DNA of 64,000 nucleotides from Devosia faecipullorum (GTDB lineage Bacteria > Pseudomonadota > Alphaproteobacteria > Rhizobiales > Devosiaceae). Both the position numbers and the translations under genes were made by a program. This document shows, in pieces, positions 1 through 9,354 of this stretch (its first letter is position 1; each line of letters begins with the position of its first letter). The notes beneath the pieces were generated by a model, which was not told the origin of the DNA, did no database searches, and saw nothing but the letters and a program-made list of their open reading frames with translations. The DNA is taken from positions 620,001 through 684,000 of the forward strand of contig NZ_JACDXV010000001.1 in assembly GCF_015158295.1 (NCBI RefSeq), written 5' to 3'.

Positions 1-181
1 TGAAGGCGCCCTTGCCGGTCTCGGCTTCGGCGGCATCGGTTCTGTCCGCCAGGGCAAGGTCTTCGATCTCGTCCTCGAAGGAACCGACATCGAGGCCGCG
101 CGTTCCCAGATCACAGCGATGTGCGAAAAGCTCCTCGCCAATACCGTGATCGAAAACTTCGCCATCGAAATTTCAAATTAA
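1..181 (+). CDS. purS: Phosphoribosylformylglycinamidine synthase subunit PurS (3' end only)
   Basis: The reading frame is open from base 2 and stops at 179-181, giving the last 59 residues of PurS. The family-typical glycine-rich GLGFGGIGSVRQGKVFDL stretch and the closing CEKLLANTVIENFAIEI segment are both visible. PurS is the small subunit that bridges PurQ (glutaminase) and PurL (synthase) in the fourth step of IMP biosynthesis. purQ and purL follow on the same strand at 1908 and 2790, which supports the call. Unlike many relatives, purS and purQ are not adjacent: a repeat and an acyltransferase gene lie between them. Confidence 0.93.
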   Translation, partial: EGALAGLGFGGIGSVRQGKVFDLVLEGTDIEAARSQITAMCEKLLANTVIENFAIEISN

Positions 182-240
182 CGCCTTTACGGCACACTGC
201 CCATTCGCGCCCACTTTGTCCGGCGCAGGACCATATCGAC

Positions 241-327
241 ATGCGTAAAACCCAGATTGCTCTCTCCGTGCTGTTCTTTGCCTCGATGGGGCTGTTGTTC
301 GCGGCCTATGCCTCGGTGCCGGTCTAA
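241..327 (+). CDS. Possible 28-residue single-pass membrane peptide
   Basis: A short frame directly after purS encodes MRKTQIALSVLFFASMGLLF followed by a few small residues, so nearly all of it is one hydrophobic helix after a basic N-terminus. A weak ribosome site (cagga) lies about ten bases before the ATG. There is no second line of evidence. It could be a real small membrane protein, the start of a decayed gene, or chance. No function is proposed. Confidence 0.3.
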   Translation: MRKTQIALSVLFFASMGLLFAAYASVPV

Positions 328-337
328 GACCGGCCTT

Positions 338-510
338 GGAGCGTTTCCAGGAAAAGTGGATACCGGTATTCCGGTTCGGAAACGCGATAAGACAAACACT
401 TGGAGCATGTCTCCCGAAAGTGGCTCCGGCTTCGGGATAGTGACATGCGCCAAAACAAGGAGCTAAAGCGCAGGGAGCGGATCTGAAGGATCGCGACGCG
501 CTTTAGCCAA
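338..510. repeat. Three-hairpin rhizobial-type intergenic palindromic repeat
   Basis: Three consecutive inverted repeats fill most of the 328-615 gap: GCGTTTCC at 341 with GGAAACGC at 378-385; GCATGT at 405 with ACATGC at 443-448, plus inner TCCCGAA/TTCGGGA; and GCTAAAGCGC at 462-471 with GCGCTTTAGC at 498-507. The first unit (GGAGCGTTTCCAGGAAAAGT and onward) matches, from memory, a mosaic repeat scattered through Hyphomicrobiales intergenic regions. No gene fits here. It may form a stable RNA structure or act as a transcription-ending element after purS. Confidence 0.7.
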
Positions 511-615
511 ATCCTTACCAAATCCGCTGTTTTGCGCATTGTCGCTTCCGGTTTAAATCGGCGGTGACATAAGCCTTCTATGCTCGCCCCCGTCTTTATC
601 AAAGGGGCGCGCGGG

Positions 616-1683
616 ATGGAAAACGGCAAGGCAAGGCTCGACTGGGTGGATATGGCCAAGGGCCTCTCCATCTTCCTCGTCGTCATGATGTATTGCGCCG
701 CCAGCGTGGGCGAGGATACCGGCCGCACCGGGTTCCTGCACTGGACAGTGGCCTTCGCCATGCCCTTCCGCATGCCCGAATTCTTCCTGCTTTCCGGCCT
801 TTTCCTCGGCCAGGTGATCGACCGGCCATGGCGCGCCTATGCCGACCGCCGCGTCGTGCACTATTTCTATTTCTACGCCCTCTGGGCCCTTATCCACATC
901 GTCTTCAAGGAAGCGCTGATCGGCCGCGATCCCGGCGGCGCCGCCCTCTCGCTCGCCTGGGCCATCGTCTCGCCCTATGGCGTTCTGTGGTTCATCTACA
1001 TGCTGGGAGCCATGGGCCTCGTCACCAAGCTGCTGCATCAGGCGCGAGCCCCCCATTGGGCCGTGCTGATCGCCGCCGCCGCGCTCCAGATCGCCCATGT
1101 CCAGACCGGCCTTTATCTCATCGACCAGTTCGCGGCCTATTTCGTCTATTTCTACGCCGCCTATGCCTTGGCGCCACGCATCTTCCGGCTGGCGCATTGG
1201 GCGCATGACCATGTCCTGCCGGCGCTCGGCCTGCTGGCAGCCTGGGCCGCGCTCAATGCACTCATGGTGTTCTCGCCCGGCTTCCGCATGGACCCAGTGC
1301 ATATCCAGATGGGCTGGGGCGCCCTGCCCGGTCTCCATCTCGTGCTGGCCTTTATCGGCGCGCTGGCCATCGTCGTCAGCGCCTCGCTTCTGGTGCGCCT
1401 GCCCTGGATGAATTGGCTGCGCTGGCTCGGCTCGAAATCGCTGATCGTCTATGTCGCCTTCGTGCTCCCCATGGGCATTGCCCGCATCCTGCTGCTGCGC
1501 TTCGGCATCGAGGAGCCCAACCTGGTGAGCCTGCTCACCATGGCCGTGGCCATCACCGCGCCACTGGTCCTGTGGTGGATCGTCCGGAAGGTCGGCTTCG
1601 GCCAATTCCTCTTCGAGCGCCCGGCCTGGGCGCATCTGCCCGGAACCGGCAGCAACAAGCCGGCACTGGCCGCCGCCGAATAG
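616..1683 (+). CDS. Acyltransferase-3 family integral membrane protein
   Basis: A polytopic protein of 355 residues. It opens with the acyltransferase-3 signature [20 protein letters not shown] and continues with about ten hydrophobic segments, ending in a short soluble tail. Members (OafA/OpgC/NodX type) transfer acetyl or succinyl groups to polysaccharides, glucans or lipid-linked sugars at the inner membrane. The substrate cannot be read from the sequence. The ATG at 616 is chosen because AAAGGGG lies eight bases upstream; the upstream ATG at 580 has no such site. It interrupts the purS-purQ order and is followed by a strong hairpin, so it is probably its own transcription unit. Confidence 0.8.
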   Translation: MENGKARLDWVDMAKGLSIFLVVMMYCAASVGEDTGRTGFLHWTVAFAMPFRMPEFFLLSGLFLGQVIDRPWRAYADRRVVHYFYFYALWALIHIVFKEALIGRDPGGAALSLAWAIVSPYGVLWFIYMLGAMGLVTKLLHQARAPHWAVLIAAAALQIAHVQTGLYLIDQFAAYFVYFYAAYALAPRIFRLAHWAHDHVLPALGLLAAWAALNALMVFSPGFRMDPVHIQMGWGALPGLHLVLAFIGALAIVVSASLLVRLPWMNWLRWLGSKSLIVYVAFVLPMGIARILLLRFGIEEPNLVSLLTMAVAITAPLVLWWIVRKVGFGQFLFERPAWAHLPGTGSNKPALAAAE

Positions 1684-1686
1684 CGA

Positions 1687-1715
1687 GTTGTTCCCGGACC
1701 AAGGCCGGGAACAAC
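1687..1715. terminator. Hairpin after the acyltransferase gene
   Basis: An 11-bp perfect inverted repeat (GTTGTTCCCGG / CCGGGAACAAC) with a 7-base loop starts three bases after the stop codon. There is no T-tract on the plus strand, so its efficiency as an intrinsic terminator is uncertain. Confidence 0.55.
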
Positions 1716-1907
1716 CCCCTTGGAGGAGTGCAGCGCAAACGCCGCGCTGATAAACGCCGCCACTCCCCTTCCGTTGCATGCGCTCCCTGCATGCCCCCCA
1801 ACCGGTTTTCGGACACTTTTACGCCCGCGGCGTCTCCGGCCCTTGCCTTTTCGGTCAAGACTCACCACAAGGGCCTCGCACACCCCTCAGTGACAAAGGA
1901 TCGAGCG

Positions 1908-2576
1908 ATGAAGGCTGCCGTCATCGTGTTTCCGGGACTCAATCGCGACCGCGACATGATCGCGGCGCTGACCAAGATTTCGGGCGCAAAACCCGCAATC
2001 GTCTGGCATCAGGACGCCGACATCCCCGATGTTAACCTGATCGTCATTCCGGGGGGCTTCTCCTACGGCGATTACCTACGCTGCGGCGCCATCGCCGCGC
2101 GCTCGCCGATCATGGACAAGGTGCGTGAGCGCGCCGCTCAGGGCGTCAAGGTTCTCGGCGTCTGCAACGGCTTCCAGATCCTGATCGAGGCTGGCCTGCT
2201 GCCTGGCGCGCTGATGCGCAATATGTCGCTGAAATTCGTCTGCCGCGAGGTCAAGCTCGAAGTCGTCAACGCCGATACCGACTTCACTCGTGGTTATGCC
2301 AAGGGCCAGATCATCCGCTGCCCGGTCGCCCATCACGATGGCAATTACTTCGCCGACGCCGACACTCTGGCGCGCATCGAGGGCGACGGGCGCGTGGCGT
2401 TCCGCTACGCCGAGGGCACCAATCCCAATGGCTCGGTCAACGATATTGCCGGCATTTTCAACGAGCAGAAAAACGTGCTCGGCCTGATGCCGCATCCCGA
2501 AAATCTCATCGAATCCGCGCATGGCGGCGATGATGGGCGGGCGCTGTTCACCTCGCTTCTCAAGCAGGTGGCCTAG
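1908..2576 (+). CDS. purQ: Phosphoribosylformylglycinamidine synthase, glutaminase subunit PurQ
   Basis: A 222-residue class I glutamine amidotransferase, the usual length for stand-alone PurQ. The nucleophile-elbow motif LGVCNGFQ supplies the catalytic Cys, and MPHPEN near the C-terminus carries the catalytic His. The N-terminal [10 protein letters not shown] and [10 protein letters not shown] segments are PurQ-specific. It supplies ammonia to PurL for conversion of FGAR to FGAM. The ATG at 1908 follows AAAGGA at a good distance. purL begins 213 bases downstream on the same strand. Confidence 0.97.
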   Translation: MKAAVIVFPGLNRDRDMIAALTKISGAKPAIVWHQDADIPDVNLIVIPGGFSYGDYLRCGAIAARSPIMDKVRERAAQGVKVLGVCNGFQILIEAGLLPGALMRNMSLKFVCREVKLEVVNADTDFTRGYAKGQIIRCPVAHHDGNYFADADTLARIEGDGRVAFRYAEGTNPNGSVNDIAGIFNEQKNVLGLMPHPENLIESAHGGDDGRALFTSLLKQVA

Positions 2577-2580
2577 CCCT

Positions 2581-2793
2581 GTGACGCGGAACCGCGCGCT
2601 CATATGGGCGGCACTGCTGCTTGGACGTGCCGGACTGGTGCTTCAGTTCACCATTCCGATGCCGTCCCGGTTCCGCCTTCCGCTGGCCCGCATCAACGCC
2701 CTCGCCGTGACCACCTCCCCCGCCGCGTCGGCGCTTTGCGTCATCGCCGTCGACAAGTTTCTTGCCCGAACCTCCCGGACAATACGCCAATGA
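2581..2793 (+). pseudogene. Possible remnant of a Pr6Pr-type membrane protein between purQ and purL
   Basis: A GTG-initiated frame of 70 residues begins four bases after the purQ stop and ends in a TGA that overlaps the purL ATG (ATGA). Its first 30 residues ([20 protein letters not shown], then IPMPSR) look like the N-terminal membrane segment of Pr6Pr family proteins, but the remaining 40 residues do not continue that family. It may be a truncated gene, or a coding-looking spacer that couples purQ and purL translation. The family resemblance is from memory and unconfirmed. Confidence 0.35.
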
Positions 2794-5015
2794 CCCTGCG
2801 CAACGACATCGCCATCACCCCCGAACTGGTCGCCAGCCATGGCCTCAAGCCGGATGAATACCAGAAGATTCTCGATCTGATCGGCCGCGAGCCGACCTAT
2901 ACCGAGCTGGGCATCTTCTCGGCGATGTGGAACGAGCATTGCTCTTACAAGAGCTCGAAGAAATGGCTGCGCACTCTGCCCACCAGCGGGCCGCGCGTCA
3001 TTCAGGGCCCCGGCGAGAATGCCGGCGTCGTCGACATCGGCGACGGTCAGGCGCTGGTGTTCAAGATGGAATCCCACAACCATCCCAGTTTCATCGAGCC
3101 CTATCAGGGTGCGGCGACCGGCGTGGGCGGCATCCTGCGCGACGTCTTCACCATGGGCGCCCGCCCTGTTGCCGCCATGAACGCCCTGCGCTTCGGCGCT
3201 CCCGAACATGAAAAGACCCGCCACCTCGTCTCGGGCGTGGTGTCCGGCGTCGGCGGCTATGGCAATGCCTTCGGCGTGCCAACCGTAGGCGGTGAGGTCG
3301 AATTCGACCCACGCTATAACGGTAACAATCTGGTCAATGCCTTTGCCGCCGGTCTCGCCGATGCGGACAAGATCTTCTACTCCAAGGCCGAAGGCGTCGG
3401 CCTGCCGGTCGTCTATCTCGGCGCCAAGACCGGGCGCGACGGCGTCGGCGGCGCCACCATGGCCTCGGCCGAATTCGGCGACGACATCGAGGAAAAGCGC
3501 CCCACGGTGCAGGTCGGCGACCCCTTCACCGAAAAGCGCCTGCTCGAAGCCTGTCTTGAACTGATGGCCACCGGGGCCGTCATCGCCATTCAGGACATGG
3601 GCGCTGCCGGTCTTACCTGCTCGGCCGTCGAAATGGGCGCCAAGGGCGATCTCGGCATCGAACTGGATCTCGACAAGGTTCCGGTGCGCGAGGAGCGCAT
3701 GACCGCCTATGAGATGATGCTCTCGGAAAGCCAGGAGCGCATGCTCATGGTCCTGCACCCCGACAAGGAAAAGCAGGCCCGCGCCGTCTTCGAGAAATGG
3801 GAGCTCGATTTCGCTACGGTCGGCAAGACCACCGACGATCTGCGTTTCCGCGTCTTCTGGCAGGGCGAGGAAGTCGCCAACCTGCCGATCAAGGAACTGG
3901 GCGACGAAGCCCCCGAATACGACCGTCCCTGGACCGAGCCGGTTATTCCCGCCGCTCTTGCCAAAAACGACGTGCCGCAGATGGACGTGGCCGAGGCTTT
4001 GCTGGCGCTGATCGGCGGACACCAATGTTCGTCCCGCCGCTGGGTCTATGAGCAATATGACACGCTCATTCAGGGCAATACCATGCAGCGCCCCGGTGGC
4101 GATGCCGGCGTGATCCGCGTCGAGGGCGCCGAGCACAAGGGCCTGGCCTTCACCTCGGACGTCAATCCGCGCTATTGCGAGGCCAATCCCTTCGAGGGCG
4201 GCAAGCAGGCCGTCGCCGAATGTTGGCGCAACCTGACCGCCACCGGCGCGGAGCCGATTGCCGCCACCGACAATCTCAATTTCGGCAATCCCGAACGCCC
4301 CGAAATCATGGGCCAGCTCGTCAAAGCCATCGAAGGCATCGGCGAAGCCTGCCGCGTGCTGGAATTCCCGATCGTCTCGGGTAATGTCTCGCTCTACAAT
4401 GAAACCAATGGCCGGGGCATCCTGCCCACCCCCACTATTGGCGGCGTCGGCCTCCTGCCCGAATGGAACAAGAGCGTCGGCATCGGCTTCGTCGCCGACA
4501 ACCAGCCGATCCTGCTCATCGGTGGCCCCGCCGAACGCGGTTCGCATCTGGGCCAGTCGGTCTATCTGCGCGACCTGTTCGACCGCCGCGATGGCGACGC
4601 CCCCCATGTCGATCTCGCCGCCGAAAAGAAGACTGGCGATTTCGTCCGCAAGCTCATCCGCTCCGGCGCCGTCACCGCCTGTCACGACCTGTCCGATGGC
4701 GGTCTCGGCATCGCCCTCGCCGAGATGGCGATTGCCGGCGGCATCGGCGCGAACGTGACCGACGTGGACGGCAATGATCCGATCCTCACCTTCTTCGGCG
4801 AGGATCAGGGACGCTATCTCGTCACCCTAAATCTCGACCCGCAGGGCGATGAAATCGTCGCGCTCTGGGACGAGGCGAAGGCGCTCGGGATTTTCGCATC
4901 CTGGATCGGCTCAACGGGTAGCAATGCGTTGACACTTGGCGCTGCAACGCCAATCCCCGTCGCAACTTTGGCGACTGCGCACGAAAATTGGTTCCCCAAT
5001 TATATGAACGGCTAG
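2790..5015 (+). CDS. purL: Phosphoribosylformylglycinamidine synthase, large subunit PurL
   Basis: 741 residues, the normal size for the small-type PurL used with PurS and PurQ. The N-terminal [18 protein letters not shown] block, the [20 protein letters not shown] block and the paired AIRS-fold halves (second half with [12 protein letters not shown] and [18 protein letters not shown]) are all present. It uses ATP and PurQ-derived ammonia to amidate FGAR. The ATG at 2790 gives the family-typical [14 protein letters not shown] start. The longer upstream in-frame extension shows no conservation and is not included. Confidence 0.97.
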   Translation: MTLRNDIAITPELVASHGLKPDEYQKILDLIGREPTYTELGIFSAMWNEHCSYKSSKKWLRTLPTSGPRVIQGPGENAGVVDIGDGQALVFKMESHNHPSFIEPYQGAATGVGGILRDVFTMGARPVAAMNALRFGAPEHEKTRHLVSGVVSGVGGYGNAFGVPTVGGEVEFDPRYNGNNLVNAFAAGLADADKIFYSKAEGVGLPVVYLGAKTGRDGVGGATMASAEFGDDIEEKRPTVQVGDPFTEKRLLEACLELMATGAVIAIQDMGAAGLTCSAVEMGAKGDLGIELDLDKVPVREERMTAYEMMLSESQERMLMVLHPDKEKQARAVFEKWELDFATVGKTTDDLRFRVFWQGEEVANLPIKELGDEAPEYDRPWTEPVIPAALAKNDVPQMDVAEALLALIGGHQCSSRRWVYEQYDTLIQGNTMQRPGGDAGVIRVEGAEHKGLAFTSDVNPRYCEANPFEGGKQAVAECWRNLTATGAEPIAATDNLNFGNPERPEIMGQLVKAIEGIGEACRVLEFPIVSGNVSLYNETNGRGILPTPTIGGVGLLPEWNKSVGIGFVADNQPILLIGGPAERGSHLGQSVYLRDLFDRRDGDAPHVDLAAEKKTGDFVRKLIRSGAVTACHDLSDGGLGIALAEMAIAGGIGANVTDVDGNDPILTFFGEDQGRYLVTLNLDPQGDEIVALWDEAKALGIFASWIGSTGSNALTLGAATPIPVATLATAHENWFPNYMNG

Positions 5016-5102
5016 TCTGGCTTTCGCCGCTCACCGCCTTATGTTCGCCTTGCTTTGGGGTGCTTTGCTCCCCATGTGGCGATTGCGAACAGGAGCGGAC
5101 AG

Positions 5103-5702
5103 ATGAACCATAACAAGGCCTTGGCCGTCCTCACGGGTCTCGGGCTGGCGCTGACGCCGGCCCTCGCCGCCGCTCAGAGCGTCAACATCACCCGCTCCAT
5201 CCTCACCGACCTGCCCTATACCCTGATTTACCCCGCGGAAATGGTCGCAACCGGCGGCGGCGACGCCCCATTGACCATCAATCACCCCGACGCCCCGCTG
5301 CAATGCGAGATGAGCGTCGTGCCCGTCGAGGACACGGATTGGTCTGCCGACGCGGCGCTGGCCGGCATCGACGATGACGAAATCACCGCTGCCTGGGCCG
5401 GACCACTTCCCGGATTTTCATTGTCCAGCAAAGGGTTGACTACCTATCAGGACGCCACGGCGCTGACTTATGAAGGCACCAGCACCGACTCGGCCATGGG
5501 CGTTCCGCTGACCCTGGTTCACACCGAAGCAGTCGCCACCGGGCGCGGTTATATCCTCGACTGCATCTTCGCCGCCGACCAGGCGGAACAGGCCCGGCCC
5601 CTGGTCGATTTCATCATCGCCAATTTTTCCACCCGCGCCGATGCCGAATGCTGCGTCGGCGCCAGCCCCGCCCCCGAACCGGACCAGCCCGCGCCGCAAT
5701 AA
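5103..5702 (+). CDS. Exported protein of unknown function
   Basis: 199 residues. A clear signal peptide (MNHNKALAVLTGLGLALTPA, then LAAAQ) is probably cut after AAA-Q near residue 24. The mature part is acidic, with scattered Cys (a QCEMSV segment, LDCIF, and a C-terminal ECC) and a proline-rich tail. AGGAG precedes the ATG at 5103. I do not recognise the family. It lies between purL and bolA on the same strand, with about 90 and 110 bases on either side. It is likely periplasmic or surface-exposed. Confidence 0.75.
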   Translation: MNHNKALAVLTGLGLALTPALAAAQSVNITRSILTDLPYTLIYPAEMVATGGGDAPLTINHPDAPLQCEMSVVPVEDTDWSADAALAGIDDDEITAAWAGPLPGFSLSSKGLTTYQDATALTYEGTSTDSAMGVPLTLVHTEAVATGRGYILDCIFAADQAEQARPLVDFIIANFSTRADAECCVGASPAPEPDQPAPQ

Positions 5703-5814
5703 ACCGCCATTTCCCGGCATTATCCCCACCCCAGTTGAAGCGCCCCGACCTGCATGCCATATCAAGGCTATGGGCCGGGATGGTTCGGCCGACAAACCTA
5801 TGGGGAGACAGCAC

Positions 5815-6048
5815 ATGGCCATGGACGCCAAAGAGATCGAGCGCCGCATCAAGGCCGCCCTGCCCGATGCCCAGATCGAAATCCGCGACCTTGCCGGTGA
5901 CGGCGACCATTACGCCGCCACGGTGATTTCCGAGCAATTCCGCGGCAAATCCCGCGTGCAACAGCACCAATTGGTCTATGCCGCGCTACAGGGCGACATG
6001 GGCGGCGCGCTGCACGCACTGGCCCTGCAAACCAACGTACCGGACTAG
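5815..6048 (+). CDS. bolA: BolA/IbaG family protein
   Basis: 77 residues covering the whole BolA fold. IEIRDLAGDGDHYAATVIS is the class-defining loop with its conserved His, and the FRGKSRVQQHQLVYAAL helix follows. BolA-like proteins pair with CGFS monothiol glutaredoxins to bind or sense [2Fe-2S] clusters. Such a glutaredoxin (grxD) lies 1.15 kb downstream on the same strand. The ATG at 5815 is preceded by GGGGAGA. The two genes between bolA and grxD are unusual for this neighbourhood. Confidence 0.92.
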   Translation: MAMDAKEIERRIKAALPDAQIEIRDLAGDGDHYAATVISEQFRGKSRVQQHQLVYAALQGDMGGALHALALQTNVPD

Positions 6049-6117
6049 AGGACCGAACCGCATGCAACGCGGCTTCCGCGATATTACCGTGCGCCAGCAG
6101 GGGCTTGGAGCATCCTG

Positions 6118-6429
6118 ATGCCCGGCCTGCGCGATTCCCTCGATCTGATCCGCATGGTTCGCCCCGAAGCCAGCACTGGTGCGCTGGAGCATGAAATCAA
6201 CTCCGAGCGCGCCAGCTCGCTCGCCGCTGCCGAAGCAAGAGCGAGAAAAGCCGTCGCGGCGCTCGGCGACAACCAGGATAGCCTCGCCGAAGCCCGTGAC
6301 GCCGTCTGGAGCTATTTCGTGCAGCGCGAACTGATCGGCTTCCGCCGCCACAATGACGTGATCCGCGACCTCGATATTCCCGCCAAAGTGCTCTATGGGC
6401 TAGGCGTCATCTCCGCAAAACGCCCATGA
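6118..6429 (+). CDS. DUF6665-like small protein
   Basis: 103 residues, soluble and helix-rich. The ALEHEINSERASSLAAAEAR segment, the DAVWSYFVQRELIGFRRHND segment and the IRDLDIPAKVLYGLGV ending match my memory of the alphaproteobacterial DUF6665 family, whose function is unknown. It overlaps the next gene by four bases (ATGA at 6426), so the two are probably translated together. The start codon at 6118 follows a modest purine run (cttggagcatcctg). Confidence 0.65.
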   Translation: MPGLRDSLDLIRMVRPEASTGALEHEINSERASSLAAAEARARKAVAALGDNQDSLAEARDAVWSYFVQRELIGFRRHNDVIRDLDIPAKVLYGLGVISAKRP

Positions 6430-7061
6430 CGCGCGCCGTCTTCTTCGACGTCGACGGCGTATTGGTGCATGGCATGCACCACAATCCGGCTCGCACGCGA
6501 CGCTGGGACACCACACTCATGAACGACCTCGGGGTAGACCCGGCGCGCTTCACCAACGAGTTCATTTTTGACGTCTTCGTCAAGAAGGTCGTGAATGGGA
6601 AGATGTCGGTGATCGAGGCGCTCGAGCGCCACTTGCCCGCCTTAGGCTACAAAGGGTCACCGATGGTCTTTCTGGATTACTGGCTCAAGAAAGACAGCGT
6701 ACTCAATCAGGAACTGATTCAGGCGATAAAACAACTTAAGGCCAAGTCCGATATTCGCCTCTATGTTGCGACCAATCAGGAACATATCCGTGCGAGTTGG
6801 CTTTGGTCCCAGTGCGGACTCAGCCAAATATTCGATGACATGTTCCATTCGGCACGGGTCGGGATCAGGAAGCCCGATCCAGCATATTTCGATTTCATCC
6901 GTCGGCGTATCGGCGCCCAGGACGAGGCCCCGCTGTTCTTCGACGACACGCCCAAGGTCGTGGATGGCGCCCGAGCCCATGGCTGGGACGCGGTGCTGTT
7001 CGATACCAACAGGGATTTTTTCGAGCATCCCTGGATCGCAGAAAAACTAGCCTCGGCCTGA
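6426..7061 (+). CDS. HAD superfamily hydrolase
   Basis: 211 residues. The N-terminal motif I is FFDVDGV, with the nucleophile at D8 and the acid/base at D10. Motif II lies near VATNQEH, motif III Lys is in RVGIRKPDP, and motif IV acids are in LFFDDTPKVV. The cap between motifs I and II is helical (HAD-IA type). The substrate is unknown, and phosphatase activity on a small phosphoester is the usual role. It starts inside the stop codon of the preceding gene. Its codon use looks less GC-rich than that of neighbouring bolA and grxD, which hints that it was inserted here. Confidence 0.85.
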   Translation: MTRAVFFDVDGVLVHGMHHNPARTRRWDTTLMNDLGVDPARFTNEFIFDVFVKKVVNGKMSVIEALERHLPALGYKGSPMVFLDYWLKKDSVLNQELIQAIKQLKAKSDIRLYVATNQEHIRASWLWSQCGLSQIFDDMFHSARVGIRKPDPAYFDFIRRRIGAQDEAPLFFDDTPKVVDGARAHGWDAVLFDTNRDFFEHPWIAEKLASA

Positions 7062-7197
7062 CCCTCGCCTTTGCTTGCGCCAGCGCACACAGTGCCAATC
7101 GTTGATCTGCGATACACTCGACAGCGTCCCAATCCTGACCTATCTAAAGGCAGCTTCAGCCGGACCTTGACCCCGGACTTTTCGAAAGGCTCCACCC

Positions 7198-7533
7198 ATG
7201 ACCGACATCAACGCCTTCATCGACGACAAGGTGAAAAACAACGACGTATTCCTGTTCATGAAGGGTACCCCGGACTTCCCGCAATGCGGTTTTTCCGGCC
7301 AGGTCGTGCAGATTCTCAACTATCTCGGCGTCGAGTTCGACAGCGCCAACGTGTTGGCCAACGACGAATTGCGCGACGGCATCAAGACCTATTCCAACTG
7401 GCCGACCATTCCCCAGCTCTATGTGAAGGGCGAGTTCATCGGTGGCGCGGACATCACCCGCGAAATGTTCCAGTCGGGTGAGCTCAAGACCCACTTCGAG
7501 CAGGCTGGCATCACCGTCAAGCAAAGCGCCTGA
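7198..7533 (+). CDS. grxD: Monothiol glutaredoxin, Grx4 (CGFS) type
   Basis: 111 residues with the CGFS active site (C30-G31-F32-S33) preceded by FMKGTPDFPQ. The TIPQLYV cis-proline loop and a GGADITREMF glutathione-binding segment are present. These proteins carry and pass on [2Fe-2S] clusters and form complexes with BolA proteins. bolA at 5815 is the likely partner. A bidirectional terminator at 7556-7582 closes the unit. Confidence 0.95.
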   Translation: MTDINAFIDDKVKNNDVFLFMKGTPDFPQCGFSGQVVQILNYLGVEFDSANVLANDELRDGIKTYSNWPTIPQLYVKGEFIGGADITREMFQSGELKTHFEQAGITVKQSA

Positions 7534-7555
7534 CCCGCTAAAGCAGATTTCGAAG

Positions 7556-7582
7556 ACCCCACTCTAACCCGGTGGGGTTTTT
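7556..7582. terminator. Terminator between grxD and the convergent Dabb gene
   Basis: The inverted repeat ACCCCAC / GTGGGGT (7556-7562 and 7572-7578) is followed by five T on the plus strand. It serves grxD and, given its place, may also end the minus-strand gene that stops at 7588. Confidence 0.85.
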
Positions 7583-7587
7583 GCTAT

Positions 7588-7884
7588 TTAGCGTTGCGTC
7601 ACAGCCTCGAAATCGGCGGCATGGCGCATGTCGCGCAGCGGGCGTACGCGCCGGGTCGCTTCGGCATAATTGGGATGGGATTTGTAGGCATCGAACGCCG
7701 CCCTGTCCGCAAATTCGGCATAGACCACGACATCCACCTCATTGCCGTAGAGGTCGACCTTGTTGTTGCGACTAACCTCGAAAACATCACTATGCGGTAT
7801 GTCCGACAACAGCGACAACCCTTCGCAGATGGCGTCGATCTTGTCGGGTGACTTGGCGGTGAAGAAAACGATGTGGCGGATCAA
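7588..7884 (-). CDS. Dabb (stress-responsive A/B barrel) domain protein
   Basis: 98 residues. The opening MIRHIVFFTAKSPDKIDAI and the mid-protein VDVVVYAEFADRAAFDAYKS segment ending in HPNY are typical of the dimeric ferredoxin-like Dabb fold. The biochemical role is unknown for most members. It stands alone on the minus strand, convergent with grxD and sharing its terminator. Confidence 0.85.
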   Translation of the reverse strand: MIRHIVFFTAKSPDKIDAICEGLSLLSDIPHSDVFEVSRNNKVDLYGNEVDVVVYAEFADRAAFDAYKSHPNYAEATRRVRPLRDMRHAADFEAVTQR

Positions 7885-8031
7885 GGCAGGCTCCTCATAT
7901 CGCGCACCGTTTCCTCCCCTTTGACCAAAACGTCAACCCATCACGCCGGCTGATGCCAGCCATTTGCTATTATCGTTTTGCGTGATGCCGTCGGCGAGCA
8001 TATGGTGCCGCGCCTGCCGGAGAATCTTTAT

Positions 8032-9246
8032 ATGTCCACCGCCGTCCGCCCCGCCGTCCCGCTTCCGCTGGTCATCATTTGCGGCTGCATCATCGCCGCC
8101 ATCGGCTTCGGCACCCGTGGCTCTTTCGGGCTCTTCACCTTGCCGGCGACCGAAGATCTCGGGCTCAGCCGCGAGCAATGGGGCATGGCCATGGCCGTGC
8201 AGAACCTGGTCTGGGGGCTCACCCAGCCTTTTGCCGGAGCAATCGCCGATCGCTATGGCACTGCCCGCGTTCTTGCCGTCGGCGGCATCGTCTATGCCCT
8301 GGGCCTGTTGGGCATGGCTTTTTCGCCTGATGCGCTGACCATGACGCTGACCGCTGGAGTCGTGACGGGCGTCGGCATCGCCATCGCGTCCTTCGGTGTG
8401 GTCATGGCGGCGTTTGGCCGCGTGGTTCCCGCCGAAAAGCGCAGCTTCGTCTTCGGGATTGCGACCGCAGCGTCTTCCGCTGGCCAGTTCATTTTCGCCC
8501 CGCTCGGCCAGGGGTTCATCAATGCCTTCGGCTGGCAGATGGCGCTGGTCTGGATCGCCATGCTCCTGCTGCTCATCATTCCGCTATCGGTCGCTCTGCG
8601 CGGCCGGACGGAATCGGCGCCCGGCCAGGCGGACCTGCCATTCATGGAGGCGCTGTCGCGCGCCTGGGGCTTTGGCTCCTACCGCCTGCTGGTTATCGGC
8701 TTCTTCGTCTGCGGCTTCCACCTCGCCTTCATCAACGTCCACATGCCGGCCTATCTTGTGGCCTGCGGGCTTTCACCCGATGTCGGGTCCTGGACCATCG
8801 CCGTGATCGGGCTCTTCAACATCGTCGGCTCGCTCATGTCTGGCTGGCTGGGCAGCAGATTGCCCAAGCAATTGCTGCTTGCCGTGATCTACTTCCTCCG
8901 CGCCATCGCCATCGCCGCTTTCCTGCTGTTCCCCGTTAGCGAGGTCACTGCCTATGCCTTCGCTGCCGTCATGGGTCTGCTCTGGCTCTCGACCGTTCCG
9001 CTGACAGCCGGCCTGGTGAGTCTGTTCTTCGGCCCCCGCTATATGGGCATGCTCTATGGCATTGCCTTTCTCAGCCACCAGATCGGCTCCTTCGTCGGCG
9101 TCTGGCTCGGTGGCTATGTCTATGACGCGACCGGCGCCTATGACCTCGTCTGGTATCTGGGCATCATTCTCGGTCTGGCCTCGGCTGCCATCCACATCCC
9201 CATCAACGAGCGCTCGGACGCGGGCTTCATGCTCAAACCGGCGTAG
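8032..9246 (+). CDS. MFS transporter (CynX/NimT/oxalate-antiporter-like)
   Basis: About 404 residues with twelve predicted membrane spans. The first MFS loop motif appears as GAIADRYGTARVLAVGG. The N-terminal GTRGSFGLFTLPATEDLGLS segment resembles the YbfB/NimT-like MFS branch, which moves small organic anions. The substrate is unknown. The ATG at 8032 is preferred because GGAG lies near it and the hydrophobic core begins soon after; an in-frame ATG at 7978 would add 18 poorly conserved residues. Confidence 0.85.
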   Translation: MSTAVRPAVPLPLVIICGCIIAAIGFGTRGSFGLFTLPATEDLGLSREQWGMAMAVQNLVWGLTQPFAGAIADRYGTARVLAVGGIVYALGLLGMAFSPDALTMTLTAGVVTGVGIAIASFGVVMAAFGRVVPAEKRSFVFGIATAASSAGQFIFAPLGQGFINAFGWQMALVWIAMLLLLIIPLSVALRGRTESAPGQADLPFMEALSRAWGFGSYRLLVIGFFVCGFHLAFINVHMPAYLVACGLSPDVGSWTIAVIGLFNIVGSLMSGWLGSRLPKQLLLAVIYFLRAIAIAAFLLFPVSEVTAYAFAAVMGLLWLSTVPLTAGLVSLFFGPRYMGMLYGIAFLSHQIGSFVGVWLGGYVYDATGAYDLVWYLGIILGLASAAIHIPINERSDAGFMLKPA

Positions 9247-9354
9247 CCATCCATCGGTTAATGACGATTGATTGCTTGCCAAACCGGGGCCACAGGTTCA
9301 TGGTCCGATAATTCCTTTCGGCCGCCATTGTCGCGGCCATGACGAGTTTCAGAC

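Noticed and set aside
553-1779. Long minus-strand open frame opposite the acyltransferase gene
   Set aside because: Composition (runs of H, D, G, E, Q) is that of the antisense of a GC-rich gene; no family features.
2643-4685. 680-codon minus-strand frame opposite purL
   Set aside because: Antisense shadow of purL, which is a full-length certain gene on the plus strand.
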